Positions 25,801-32,767 of a DNA stretch of 32,802 bases are shown here, in pieces (the stretch's first letter is position 1; each line of letters begins with the position of its first letter). Both the position numbers and the translations under genes were made by a program. The stretch covers positions 1 to 32,802 of the forward strand of contig HF992628.1 of assembly GCA_000436695.1 (NCBI GenBank). The letters are read 5' to 3'. Origin of the DNA: Prevotella sp. CAG:1185 (lineage in GTDB: Bacteria > Bacteroidota > Bacteroidia > Bacteroidales > Bacteroidaceae). Below the pieces are notes generated by a model that saw only the letters and a list, made by a program, of their open reading frames with translations, ran no database searches and was not told the origin of the DNA.

Positions 25801-27001
25801 GAACGTTATATTCTGGGAACAGCACCACCGGATCAGTCCATTTATATCCGTCTACAGATGTCTGAAGCATGGTCTTTCCGGGCGGCTCATGCTCACTTCT
25901 CGGGTCGGTCAGATAGTGCATGTAGAACTTACCGTTCCAGTATGCCATCATGGGCTGATGGTTATACAGCGCGCCCTGTTCGCCCCTCATGGTCTGAATG
26001 CTGTGAACTCCTACCACGGGCGACAGTCCGCCGTCATGGCGTGCCGGCGTTGCCACTGTTGTTCCTGTGTAATGCACGGCGTCGCGGTTCTCCTTTATCA
26101 GGTTCTTCACAATCTCCTCGTCTGCCATGAACACAGTGCCGTGCTTATGACCTACCGGGAAGCTCACCGCACCTGTCTGATCCTGAAAATGCACAAAGTC
26201 TCTTGTCCTTGCGGCACCATATATGCCGTGGCGGTAAGAGTCGTAATATATGTAATACCATCCTTTCACGAATGCCGTTGTAGGACCTTCGCAGAAGCTC
26301 TCTGTAAACGGTTCTGATGCCTTGCTCCACGGGCCGTAAGGCGACTTGGCGAACGCTACCTTGATGTTGCGCTGGTCTCTCGAGTTATCCTTCAGCACCA
26401 TCACATAGTCGTCCTTGCCTCTCTTCAGCAGAGTGGCGTCAATGCAGCTGAAGTCGGGGTCGATAAGCACCTTTGCCTTGCTGAACTTCTTGAAGTCTTT
26501 TGTTGTTACGTAGTACAGACGGTGATTGTTGTAGTGGTCTTCTTGATAGTCGGGAAACTTGCCCGGCACGCACGATGCCCACACAACCATATATTGCTTC
26601 TTTACGTCATCGTAAAACAGCTCCGGCGCCCACACGTTAACCGTTGTCGGGTCGGTCATCACGTTTATCAGTCTTGGCTTGCTCCAGTGTATAAGGTCTT
26701 TCGACGAAGCGTATCCGAAGCCTTTGTCGCCCTTCCAGCTTGAAGTCCACACCAGATGAAACGTTCCGTCGGGTCCCTTAACAATCGAAGGGTCGCGCAT
26801 CACCTTCTGAACTCCCACTTCCGGGCGCAGGAAAGTGCCTTGTATGGTGTCCCATCTCATTCCGTCGTAGCTGTAGATAAAGCGCAGTCCTTCATTGGCA
26901 GGCTCATGGAACGAAGTGGAAACGTAAATGTCTTTCGCTAAAGAAAGATTGGGTGCCGCCGTTGAAAATATAACGATGGCAGACAAAAAAAGTTTTCTCA
27001 T
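22859..27001 (-). CDS. Secreted GH43-GH143-GH142 fusion for RG-II side chains
   Basis: A 1380-aa exported protein (signal peptide about 1-22). Residues about 24-300 are a GH43-like propeller with all three catalytic acids: D70 (MRDPS), D188 (CIDAT) and E238 (CEGP). Residues about 310-690 form a second propeller (HDGGLSPVVGVHSIQTMRG, SSDGGNTWRQP) and about 700-900 a beta-sandwich. Residues about 905-1380 are an (alpha/alpha)6 domain (FRWWSLRKHIKRTP, KCEWDGAVWPF, YNHSTFADLV). The second and last parts resemble BT1020 of B. thetaiotaomicron, which as I recall joins GH143 (release of the acidic sugar DHA) to GH142 (beta-L-arabinofuranosidase), the activities needed for RG-II chain D. The added GH43 is the unusual part. 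It is first in the cluster and probably the promoter-proximal gene. Confidence 0.8.
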   Translation of the reverse strand: MRKLFLSAIVIFSTAAPNLSLAKDIYVSTSFHEPANEGLRFIYSYDGMRWDTIQGTFLRPEVGVQKVMRDPSIVKGPDGTFHLVWTSSWKGDKGFGYASSKDLIHWSKPRLINVMTDPTTVNVWAPELFYDDVKKQYMVVWASCVPGKFPDYQEDHYNNHRLYYVTTKDFKKFSKAKVLIDPDFSCIDATLLKRGKDDYVMVLKDNSRDQRNIKVAFAKSPYGPWSKASEPFTESFCEGPTTAFVKGWYYIYYDSYRHGIYGAARTRDFVHFQDQTGAVSFPVGHKHGTVFMADEEIVKNLIKENRDAVHYTGTTVATPARHDGGLSPVVGVHSIQTMRGEQGALYNHQPMMAYWNGKFYMHYLTDPRSEHEPPGKTMLQTSVDGYKWTDPVVLFPEYNVPDGYTKPTWPGVVAKNLKAIMHQRVGFYVSKSNRLIAMGNYGVALTPKDDPNDGNGIGRVVREIKADGTFGPIYFIYYNHGFNEKNTDYPYYKKAKDKEFVKACDEILANPMYRMQWVEEADRNDDILPLKTPYKAFSGYTLPDGRKVGLWKHALTSISSDGGNTWRQPAKRAHGFVNSNAKIWGQRLSDGTYATVYNPSEYRWPLAISLSNDGLEYTTLNLVNGEVTPERHWGNYKSYGPQYTRGILEGNGTPPDKNLWVTYSNNKEDMWVSCIPVPVKTKATEHAEGSFSKYAKLQDMKDWNIYSPLWAPVTLNGEWLTLSDKDPYDYAKVEKVIPATKELTVDFDVKPAQNDHGQLNIEFLDDKGNMCSRIVLDSAATMKVKGGARYGGMVKHYEAGQTYHITAKLSVDGHVGTYFVNGKKATARMFDTPVDAITRIVFRTGDLFTEPSIETPADQYVDMPRADEQDKLASFSIANVKTASADADSASAILKYDYYAHYAEYFNTMEDENIVTDIPNSKSSEWMSKNIPLFDCPDKDMEEIYYFRWWSLRKHIKRTPVGLGMTEFLVQRSYADKYNLIACAVGHHIMETRWLRDSTYLHQILNTWYHGNDGKAMQKMNKFSSWNPAAVYEAYKVLGDTAFVTALKPSLEEEYARWKRTNRLKSGLYWQGDVQDGMEESISGGRRKQYARPTINSYMYGNAMALAELNKLAGDTKKAKEYAMEADTIKNLIQTNLWSEKQSFFETMRGDTLAAVREAIGFIPWYFNLPDAKRYDEAWKQVEDEKGFSAPYGLTTAERRHPQFRTHGVGKCEWDGAVWPFATSQTLTAMANYINTYPDPVVGDSTFFKQMKLYVESQHHRGRPYIGEYLDEKNGAWLMGDRERSRYYNHSTFADLVITGIAGLRPQADGSIVVNPLVPEGTWNYFCLDNISYRGNNIAIVYDKDGQRYHQGKGLMLFFNGKLAAKRDGLGKLTYKINKK

Positions 27002-27071
27002 TTCAGTTTTTCTCGTTTATGTGTATGACGCTACGATTTAAGGTTTGTAATCATATTAAATAACGTAACGG

Positions 27072-27079
27072 CAAATTTT
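27072..27079 (-). promoter_or_regulatory. Weak candidate -7 box for the enzyme cluster
   Basis: On the minus strand AAAATTTG precedes GCCGTTACGTT about 70 bp upstream of the ATG at 27001. It departs from TAnnTTTG at one base. The stretch TTTGCCGTTACGTT is also found downstream of the -7 box of asnA, which makes a shared promoter context plausible. Confidence 0.3.
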
Positions 27080-27287
27080 TTATTATAATAATGTGTGTTT
27101 TTGTCCCGTCAGTGCCCCGTCAGCCGTTCTCGCGTCATGTCGTCCGTGCTGCCGATAAGCCGTAATATAGTCTCCGTCGCGCGCATCCCTGGTCTCTGTC
27201 GTAGCGCTTTTGTTCCGGAAATATGTTTGTTATACTTTTTTAAACCAATTGACAGCCTCATGCATTATGAATGTAAACATTATTTTG

Positions 27288-27303
27288 TACTTTTGTACAA
27301 AAG
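27288..27303 (+). promoter_or_regulatory. -7 box TACTTTTG overlapping a 14-bp palindrome
   Basis: TACTTTTG (27288-27295) fits TAnnTTTG and could drive the phosphoesterase gene at 27461, leaving a leader of about 155 bp. It overlaps the perfect palindrome CTTTTGTACAAAAG (27290-27303), a possible operator. The rest of the divergent region 27002-27460 shows no gene or strong element. Confidence 0.4.
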
Positions 27304-27460
27304 TTTACGGACACGGCTTTTTGAGCGTGATAATGTCGCCTTTTATCCGTGTTTTGTGATGCTTTAATATTGCTGCTACTGTCATGTCTTACACATTGAG
27401 ACTTGCGGCGCACCGTAAAAAGGAAAGAATAAAATCTGACAAGACAAAAATAACAAGCCT

Positions 27461-29668
27461 ATGAAGTTGAGATTGTGTTTATTTCTTATGGCCTGCTTCA
27501 CGTTCCTGAGCAACGGTCAGGCCAGCGTCAACGTTTTTAACATCAAGGGCCGCGTTATCGACAAGGCAGGACGCGGCATAAGCGGAGTGGTGGTAAACAA
27601 CGGTGCGGCATTTACTCGCACCGATGCCAACGGCAACTGGGCATTGCGCACCGACACGTTTGTCAGCAAGTTTATAAGCATATCCACTCCGGCTGCCTAC
27701 AAACTGCCGTCTAAAAACAGCATTGCATCTGGCTTTTACGTGCCTGTTAAGAAGGCTGTGGGCTTAAAGAGCTGCAACTTTGTGCTTGAAAAGCGGGCAA
27801 AGCAGAGCGACAAGTTCTATTATATTGCTATATCCGACCCGCAGATGCTCAACGCTTCCGACATGAAAAGATGGAACACTGAGTTTGTGCCAGATATGCG
27901 TTCTGTTGTCGACTCGCTCAGCAAGACACGTGATGTCGTGGGCATCACCGTTGGCGACATGGTGTTCGACAACATGCCTTTCTTGCGCAATTACGCTTCG
28001 TCGTTCAAGAACATGAAGATAACCATGTTTCAGTGTATCGGCAATCACGACTTTGACAAGCGCTACAAGGGACTCAACAACGAGCGCTTGGGCACAGGAG
28101 CTTACGGTGAGATGATTTACGGCAGCCTGTTCGGACCTGTGGACTATTCGTTCAACATCGGCAAGGCGCACGTCATAACGATGAAGAACATCAACTATAA
28201 GGGCAACAAGGTGTATGTTGAATATATGACTGAAAACCAGCTGCGCTGGCTCGCCAACGACCTGAAGTTTGTGCCTAAAGGCTCGCTCGTCATCCTTAAT
28301 ATGCACGCTGCCGGATGGAACAAGGACGACCCTGCACAGAACATGCGCGGAGTGGCAGCCCTGCAGAAGTTGCTCGTCGGCTATAAGGTTCATGTGTTCT
28401 GCGGTCACACTCACTATTTTCAGAACGTGTCGGTTAACGCCAGTCTCTATCAGCACAACATAGGGGCTGCCAGCGGAGCCTGGTGGAACGGATGGCTCAA
28501 CCGCTGCGGAACGCCTAACGGATATCTGGTTGTAGACGTCAGCGGCACCAACGTCGACTGGCAGTATAAGTCTACGGGCTTCCCCTTCTCTTATCAGATG
28601 ACGCTCTACGACAAAGGCGAGTTTGGCACACAGCCCGGATATGTCGTTGCCAACATCTGGGATACCGACGCCGCAAGCAAGGTTGAATGGTATCAGGACA
28701 ACAAACTTATGGGTACAATGCAGCGCTTCACGGGCGTTGACTTCGACTTCGGCTCGCGCCTTATTCCCTTCGGCCGTCCTGCCAACACGTCGCATCTGTT
28801 CAGATGCAAGCCTGTGGGCAAGTATAAGGAGATAAAGATTGTGGTTACTAACCCCTCCGGACGCAAGATGACAGGCGTTATCAGGCCTAGTGTTTCTGTG
28901 ATAGCTCATCGTGGCGGTGCTGGCCTTTATCCCGAGAACACCATCGAGGCAATGCTCAATGCCGTCAAACTCGGTGTAACTGACCTTGAGATGGACTTGC
29001 ACGTAACAAAGGATGGGGTGGTGGTTGTGTCGCACGACCCATACGTGATAGGCTACGGAAAGAAGTATCCTATATATTCGCTCACATGGAAACAGCTTAC
29101 TGCCAAGGTCATAGGCAACGTTAAAGACCCTGCTTTCCCTAACAGCAAGCGCCTCTATACTCACGTGCCAAAGCTGACAACGCTTATTGACTCGGTTGAA
29201 ACTTACTGCCATCTTCACCGTCTGCCGCCGGTAAGATATACCATTGAGATTAAGTCGGACCCGTCTACAGACGGTAAGCTGACGCCCGACTACAAGACTT
29301 TTACCGACCAGTGTATCAAGGCTATCGGTTCGCGTAACCTCGGAGCGCGCCTGCTTCTGCAGAGTTTTGATGTGCGCACGCTTAAATATGTTCACTCCAG
29401 ATACCCGTCAGCACGTTTGCTCTATCTCATAGACAGCACCTCGGGCACTTACGACAAGGCAATGGCAGCCCTCGGATTTGTGCCTTACGCCATCGGTCCT
29501 GATTATACCATGGTCAATTCTGCCTTCGTTTCTAAGGCTAAGTCGGCAGGAATGCGTGTCATTCCTTACACCGTCGACACTAAGGCTGATGCTCAGAAGA
29601 TGGTCAAGGCAGGTGTTAATGCCATAATAACCAACTATCCCGACAGGATGTTCGGATGGATAAAATAG
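27461..29668 (+). CDS. Secreted metallophosphoesterase fused to glycerophosphodiester phosphodiesterase
   Basis: A 735-aa exported protein (signal peptide about 1-21). Residues about 25-110 are a carboxypeptidase-regulatory-like/metallophosphatase N-terminal beta-domain (IKGRVIDKAGRGISGVVV). Residues about 117-330 are a calcineurin-type phosphoesterase with SDPQ (125-128), GDMVFDN (165-171), GNHDF (194-198) and GHTH (315-318). A C-terminal beta-domain follows to about 470. Residues about 478-735 are a complete GDPD: IAHRGGAGLYPENT (481-494), LEMDLHVTKDG (509-519) and SHDP (524-527), with the usual catalytic His/Glu/Asp set. It probably strips phosphate from glycerophosphodiesters or related molecules in the periplasm. 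It is transcribed away from the RG-II enzymes, so the link may be only positional. Tandem terminators follow. Confidence 0.88.
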   Translation: MKLRLCLFLMACFTFLSNGQASVNVFNIKGRVIDKAGRGISGVVVNNGAAFTRTDANGNWALRTDTFVSKFISISTPAAYKLPSKNSIASGFYVPVKKAVGLKSCNFVLEKRAKQSDKFYYIAISDPQMLNASDMKRWNTEFVPDMRSVVDSLSKTRDVVGITVGDMVFDNMPFLRNYASSFKNMKITMFQCIGNHDFDKRYKGLNNERLGTGAYGEMIYGSLFGPVDYSFNIGKAHVITMKNINYKGNKVYVEYMTENQLRWLANDLKFVPKGSLVILNMHAAGWNKDDPAQNMRGVAALQKLLVGYKVHVFCGHTHYFQNVSVNASLYQHNIGAASGAWWNGWLNRCGTPNGYLVVDVSGTNVDWQYKSTGFPFSYQMTLYDKGEFGTQPGYVVANIWDTDAASKVEWYQDNKLMGTMQRFTGVDFDFGSRLIPFGRPANTSHLFRCKPVGKYKEIKIVVTNPSGRKMTGVIRPSVSVIAHRGGAGLYPENTIEAMLNAVKLGVTDLEMDLHVTKDGVVVVSHDPYVIGYGKKYPIYSLTWKQLTAKVIGNVKDPAFPNSKRLYTHVPKLTTLIDSVETYCHLHRLPPVRYTIEIKSDPSTDGKLTPDYKTFTDQCIKAIGSRNLGARLLLQSFDVRTLKYVHSRYPSARLLYLIDSTSGTYDKAMAALGFVPYAIGPDYTMVNSAFVSKAKSAGMRVIPYTVDTKADAQKMVKAGVNAIITNYPDRMFGWIK

Positions 29669-29721
29669 CGTTGTTTTCAGCTTATACCGCCATCATTGCA
29701 TGGCATTGACATGTTGATATA

Positions 29722-29748
29722 AAGCAAGGCGTTGCTTATTTTTTTTCT
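29722..29748 (+). terminator. Intrinsic terminator after the phosphoesterase gene
   Basis: AAGCAA (29722-29727), loop GGCG, TTGCTT (29732-29737), then A and a run of T to 29746. Short stem but a textbook tail, about 55 bp after the stop codon. Confidence 0.7.
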
Positions 29749-29760
29749 TCTTGTGATGAT

Positions 29761-29790
29761 GGGCCGGACTTTCTATCACCGGCCCTTTTT
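29761..29790 (+). terminator. Second, GC-rich intrinsic terminator
   Basis: GGGCCGG (29761-29767) and CCGGCCC (29779-29785) form a 7-bp GC stem followed by TTTTT (29786-29790). It backs up the terminator at 29722. Region 29791-30050 has no supported gene. Confidence 0.75.
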
Positions 29791-30053
29791 CGTGTCCTTA
29801 CGTCATGTGTCTGCTTATGGCGCGTAGGGTGTGGTTGTGCCTGCTTGTGTGTCGTTCCGTATGCTGTTCGTAAAGCCAAGTTGTTATTATGATTCGGTCT
29901 GTATTTTTGCTTAATATAGAGCGGAATTTCGTTATCCTTTTTAGCAGGCATAGCGAGCTGTGTCAATGAAAATATAACAGAAAGACTGGCTGAAAGCATG
30001 AATGTGCGAAGTGGATTAAACTGTGTGCGGTCTAATAAAAAACATATTATTCT

Positions 30054-30084
30054 TTTGTATATCAAGATAAAATCATTATTTTTG
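30054..30084 (+). promoter_or_regulatory. Consensus promoter upstream of the truncated ORF
   Basis: TTTG (30054-30057), 19 bp spacer, TATTTTTG (30077-30084): a full match to the Bacteroidetes housekeeping promoter, 17 bp before the ATG at 30102. The -7 box lies inside one arm of a perfect inverted repeat. Confidence 0.65.
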
Positions 30085-30130
30085 CACAAAATCACAGTAC
30101 TATGATTATGTGCAAAAATAATGATTTTAT
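30067..30130. repeat. Perfect 22-bp inverted repeat around a promoter and start codon
   Basis: 30067-30088 is the exact reverse complement of 30109-30130, with a 20-bp spacer. The left arm contains the -7 box; the right arm encodes codons 3-10 of the ORF at 30102. Both arms therefore code for the same short peptide (CKNNDF) on opposite strands. An arm of this length does not arise by chance at this composition. Confidence 0.9.
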
Positions 30131-30281
30131 AAAAGAGATAACAGACTATATCCGTTCTGTTCTGGATGAGAAAGTAACTCTTTATCCCTTGGAGAAACGT
30201 CTGTCGGATGCCATCCCTATTGCCATAACACAGAATTTCAGACTGTTCAGTCTAATTCCTGCTTGTATTAAATGTAAGTAA
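30102..30281 (+). pseudogene. Truncated gene of unknown family
   Basis: A 59-codon ORF beginning MIMCKNNDFIKEI, with the protein-like segment VTLYPLEKRLSDAIPIAITQ (25-44), then an abrupt, unrelated-looking end (LIPACIKCK). It has a consensus promoter 17 bp upstream. The first ~50 residues look like the N-terminal domain of a larger soluble protein, so I read this as the 5' remnant of a deleted gene. I do not recognise the family. An ATG at 30108 is an alternative start. A genuinely short protein cannot be excluded. Confidence 0.5.
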
Positions 30282-30421
30282 AATTCCTGCTATTTTATCA
30301 TTATGTCAATTCGGCTTTGTGCGTAATATCATGCCTGAAATATCGTTTTATTTGCCGTTTGCATACCTTTTAAGGGCCGTCAACTGACTTTTTATGTGCC
30401 GTTTCACCTTTATATATACAT

Positions 30422-30459
30422 AAAAGGCATGCTTCAGCGTCTGCTGTAGCATGCCTTTT
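30422..30459. terminator. Strong symmetrical hairpin terminator
   Basis: AAAAGGCATGC (30422-30432) and GCATGCCTTTT (30449-30459) pair perfectly over 11 bp, and the loop contains a further CAGC/GCTG stem. A and T runs on each side allow termination in both directions. Confidence 0.7.
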
Positions 30460-30780
30460 GTCTTCTCGTTTGTCGTCTTTCGTCCTGCGTTTTGCGTCCT
30501 TTTGCAGTCCCGTTTGCCGCCTTTTGCATTTCTGTTCCCTTCTGTAATTTGCACATATTCTATATGTCGTCACTCATCTTTCTGTCATTCAGCGTTTTGT
30601 TTTTGCCCATTCTTAATCGCAATTTTGCGGTGCTGAATGTGTTTTCAGCAATGCATCGCGTATCTTGGATGTTATGTCAAATCAATGTGTAAGTAAAATG
30701 CTCGAATAGCTGTCTTTGTGCGTATTCTGTATTTAAATGTTATTATTTTATGAAATAAATGTAATATTTTCACTGATTAT
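30460..30780. other. Gene-free stretch with pyrimidine-rich tract
   Basis: 30460-30560 is strongly T/C-biased on the plus strand, with loose repeats of the type TTTGCNNCCTTTTGC. Open frames on both strands here are low-complexity and have no protein-like features. Nothing else is supported until the asnA promoter. Confidence 0.5.
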
Positions 30781-30804
30781 TGTTTCATATTGACAATTAT
30801 TTAT

Positions 30805-30812
30805 TATCTTTG
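30805..30812 (+). promoter_or_regulatory. -7 box TATCTTTG for asnA
   Basis: Plus-strand match to TAnnTTTG, 31 bp before the asnA ATG, with a TTG at 30780-30782 as possible -33 element (22-bp spacer). Confidence 0.65.
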
Positions 30813-30843
30813 CCGTTACGTTTGTAATTAATTTAAATAAAAT

Positions 30844-31881
30844 ATGAGTAAATTGATAAAGCCCGTAGACTATAAGCCGCTGCTTACGATGCGGCAGACA
30901 GAGCAGGGCATAAAACTTATAAAGGATTTCTTTCAGCAGAATCTTTCAACGGAGCTTCGCCTCCATCGTGTAACGGCACCGCTGTTTGTTCTTAAAGGTC
31001 TTGGCATTAACGACGACCTTAACGGCGTTGAGCGCCCTGTTACGTTCCCTATAAAAGACCTTGGCGACGCTGAGGCTGAGGTGGTTCACTCTCTTGCCAA
31101 ATGGAAAAGACTTACTTTGGCTGAGTATAACATCGAACCGGGCTATGGCGTATATGCCGACATGAACGCCATAAGGGCTGACGAGGAACTGGATAATCTT
31201 CATTCGCTTTATGTGGATCAGTGGGACTGGGAGATGGTTATGACGCGCGAGCAGCGCAACCTCGACTTCCTTAAGGACATTGTGCGCCGTATATATGCAG
31301 CCATCCGCCGCACCGAATATCTTGTTTGCGAGAGTTATTCCGTAATAAAGCCGTTCCTGCCTTCAGAGATACATTTCATCCACAGTGAAGACTTGTTGCA
31401 GATGTATCCCGACAAGGACGTTAAGGAGCGTGAGAATCTGATATGTAAGAAATATGGTGCCGTGTTCATCATCGGCATCGGCGACAAACTGTCTGACGGC
31501 AAGCCTCACGACGGTCGCGCTCCTGACTACGACGACTGGACTACGCCTAACAGCGACGGTCGTAAAGGACTCAACGGCGACATCCTTATATGGTATCCCA
31601 CGCTCAACCGTGCAGTAGAGCTGTCGTCGATGGGCATACGTGTAGACAAAGAAGCATTGCTGCGCCAGTTGAAGCTGACAGGTCAGGAGTCGCGTGTCAA
31701 TCTCTATTTCCACAAGAAGCTCCTTGCCGGTGAGTTGCCGTTAAGTATAGGTGGCGGAATAGGCCAGAGTCGCCTTTGCCTTGTCCTTCTACATAAAGCC
31801 CACCTAGGCGAAATCCAAGCCAGCATCTGGCCCGAAGACATGATAGAAGAATGTAAGAAGTTGGGAATGGCGATTATATAA
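30844..31881 (+). CDS. asnA: Aspartate-ammonia ligase (asparagine synthetase A)
   Basis: A 345-aa cytoplasmic enzyme that makes asparagine from aspartate, ammonia and ATP. The whole length matches AsnA (E. coli 330 aa), a relative of class II aminoacyl-tRNA synthetases. Recognisable segments are VERPVTFPIKDLG, the acidic DLNGVERPV region, VDQWDWEMVM, FIIGIGDKLSDGKPHDGRAPDYDDW, LNGDILIWYP, RAVELSSMGIRVD and LPLSIGGGIGQSRLCLVLL (the motif-3-like ATP site near the C-terminus). It has its own promoter and no partner genes, so it is probably a single-gene unit. A cluster of intergenic repeats follows; no clear terminator is seen right after the stop. Confidence 0.96.
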   Translation: MSKLIKPVDYKPLLTMRQTEQGIKLIKDFFQQNLSTELRLHRVTAPLFVLKGLGINDDLNGVERPVTFPIKDLGDAEAEVVHSLAKWKRLTLAEYNIEPGYGVYADMNAIRADEELDNLHSLYVDQWDWEMVMTREQRNLDFLKDIVRRIYAAIRRTEYLVCESYSVIKPFLPSEIHFIHSEDLLQMYPDKDVKERENLICKKYGAVFIIGIGDKLSDGKPHDGRAPDYDDWTTPNSDGRKGLNGDILIWYPTLNRAVELSSMGIRVDKEALLRQLKLTGQESRVNLYFHKKLLAGELPLSIGGGIGQSRLCLVLLHKAHLGEIQASIWPEDMIEECKKLGMAII

Positions 31882-31893
31882 TTCACGTGAAGT

Positions 31894-31926
31894 AATTCAT
31901 AATTCACAATTCATAATTCATAATTG
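31894..31926. repeat. Short tandem AATTCATAATTCA-type repeat
   Basis: Four imperfect head-to-tail units of about 8-9 bp (AATTCAT/AATTCAC) directly after asnA. Such AT-rich tracts are common between genes in Bacteroidales. Confidence 0.6.
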
Positions 31927-31988
31927 GGTTGCGCTGAAAAATTATTTTTTTGTTTTCGGCACTTTTTGAAAAAATAAAATGGCCTTTT

Positions 31989-32018
31989 TGTGACTACCTT
32001 GTGCAAAAGGTCGTCACA
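31989..32018. repeat. Hairpin with 12-bp stem
   Basis: TGTGACTACCTT (31989-32000) and AAGGTCGTCACA (32007-32018) pair with one mismatch around a 6-nt loop. It is the first element of the intergenic repeat cluster and is not followed by a T-run, so it is unlikely to be a simple terminator. Confidence 0.5.
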
Positions 32019-32137
32019 GCCGGTTGCGCCTTGATTCAGCGCGGGGATATATGTGTAAGTTATTGTGTTCGTGAAAGTTACAAAATTAATGTTCGCTCAG
32101 ATTTCTCGACTGAAAACGAAACAGATATAGTCATTTT

Positions 32138-32270
32138 GGAGTTAAAGTAGTTAGAGTAGTTATCGCTCACTTAGGTGAGCTAGGAGTTAGAGTCATATGC
32201 TTTGTGTATTCTTATCCAAAGATAGCCACAAAACTATTGGATTTTTCACTCTTCGTTCTTCACTTAAATA
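32138..32270 (+). repeat. Intergenic repeat, copy A
   Basis: Starts GGAGTTAAAGTAGTTAGAG, contains the hairpin CTCAC TTAG GTGAG (32166-32178), then a conserved tail (CATATGCTTTGTGTATTC, CTTCGTTCTTCACTTAAAT). Copy B at 32508 is nearly identical, with two small insertions. Confidence 0.85.
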
Positions 32271-32288
32271 AGCACTACGTTGGCTATT

Positions 32289-32334
32289 GACTCTAACTCC
32301 TAGCCAACTTGTTGGCGATAACTACTTTAACTCC
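32289..32334 (-). repeat. Intergenic repeat, inverted partial copy C
   Basis: On the minus strand it reads GGAGTTAAAGTAGTTATCGC, then the hairpin GCCAAC AA GTTGGC, then TAGGAGTTAGAGTC. The flanks equal those of copies A and B, but the central hairpin has a different sequence that still pairs perfectly. Copies A and C face each other and could form one large hairpin. Confidence 0.8.
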
Positions 32335-32507
32335 TTCGCGATTTTGCTCTCAAAAGTGTGATAGGGTGACTAGGCACTTTATAAACTTTTCGTATATACG
32401 TAAAAAAATAAAATAAATGGGGGGTATTATACGTCATTTAATTTTTTTTTGCGCGTACGTATAAAATGTTTATATAGGAGGGTGTCAAGGGTGTCACACT
32501 CTTAAAG
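32335..32507. other. AT-rich spacer between repeat copies
   Basis: No gene. It contains an imperfect inverted pair (TATAAACTTTTCGTATATACG-like at about 32381-32401 against 32454-32476) and the short direct repeat GGGTGTCAAGGGTGTCA near 32480-32496. Confidence 0.4.
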
Positions 32508-32670
32508 GAGTTAGAGTAGTTAAAGTAGTTATCGCTCACTGAGGTGAGCTAGAAGTTAAAGTCATATGCTTTGTGTATTCTTATCCAAAGATAGCCACAA
32601 GACTATTCTAAAATATCCCACAAGACATTTGAATTTTTCACTCTTCACTCTTCGTTCTTCACTTAAATAA
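32508..32670 (+). repeat. Intergenic repeat, copy B
   Basis: Second direct copy of the element at 32138, with the hairpin CTCAC TGAG GTGAG and a longer tail caused by insertions around 32608-32632 and a duplicated CTCTTCA. It ends about 45 bp before the tRNA promoter. Confidence 0.85.
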
Positions 32671-32713
32671 TGCTCCTTGAAAAAATTTTTTTTGAAATAA
32701 ATTTGCGAAAAAA

Positions 32714-32745
32714 TTTGTTGGAATCAAAAAATATGTGTACCTTTG
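32714..32745 (+). promoter_or_regulatory. Consensus promoter of the tRNA gene
   Basis: TTTG (32714-32717), 20 bp spacer, TACCTTTG (32738-32745), the best promoter match in the window, 22 bp before the first tRNA base. Confidence 0.8.
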
Positions 32746-32767
32746 CATCGCAATTAAGAAAAACGAT

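Noticed and set aside
29736..30095. Minus-strand 119-aa ORF
   Set aside because: Its C-terminus is encoded by two intrinsic terminators and its N-terminus by the inverted repeat. An internal start (MLSASLSVIFSL) looks signal-like but the rest has no protein-like pattern and no promoter.
30348..30692. Overlapping short ORFs on both strands
   Set aside because: Low-complexity translations from a pyrimidine-biased tract and a terminator hairpin.
31950..32150. Plus-strand 66-aa ORF after asnA
   Set aside because: It runs through a hairpin and ends inside the repeat copy A. It is more likely part of the repeated intergenic element than a gene.
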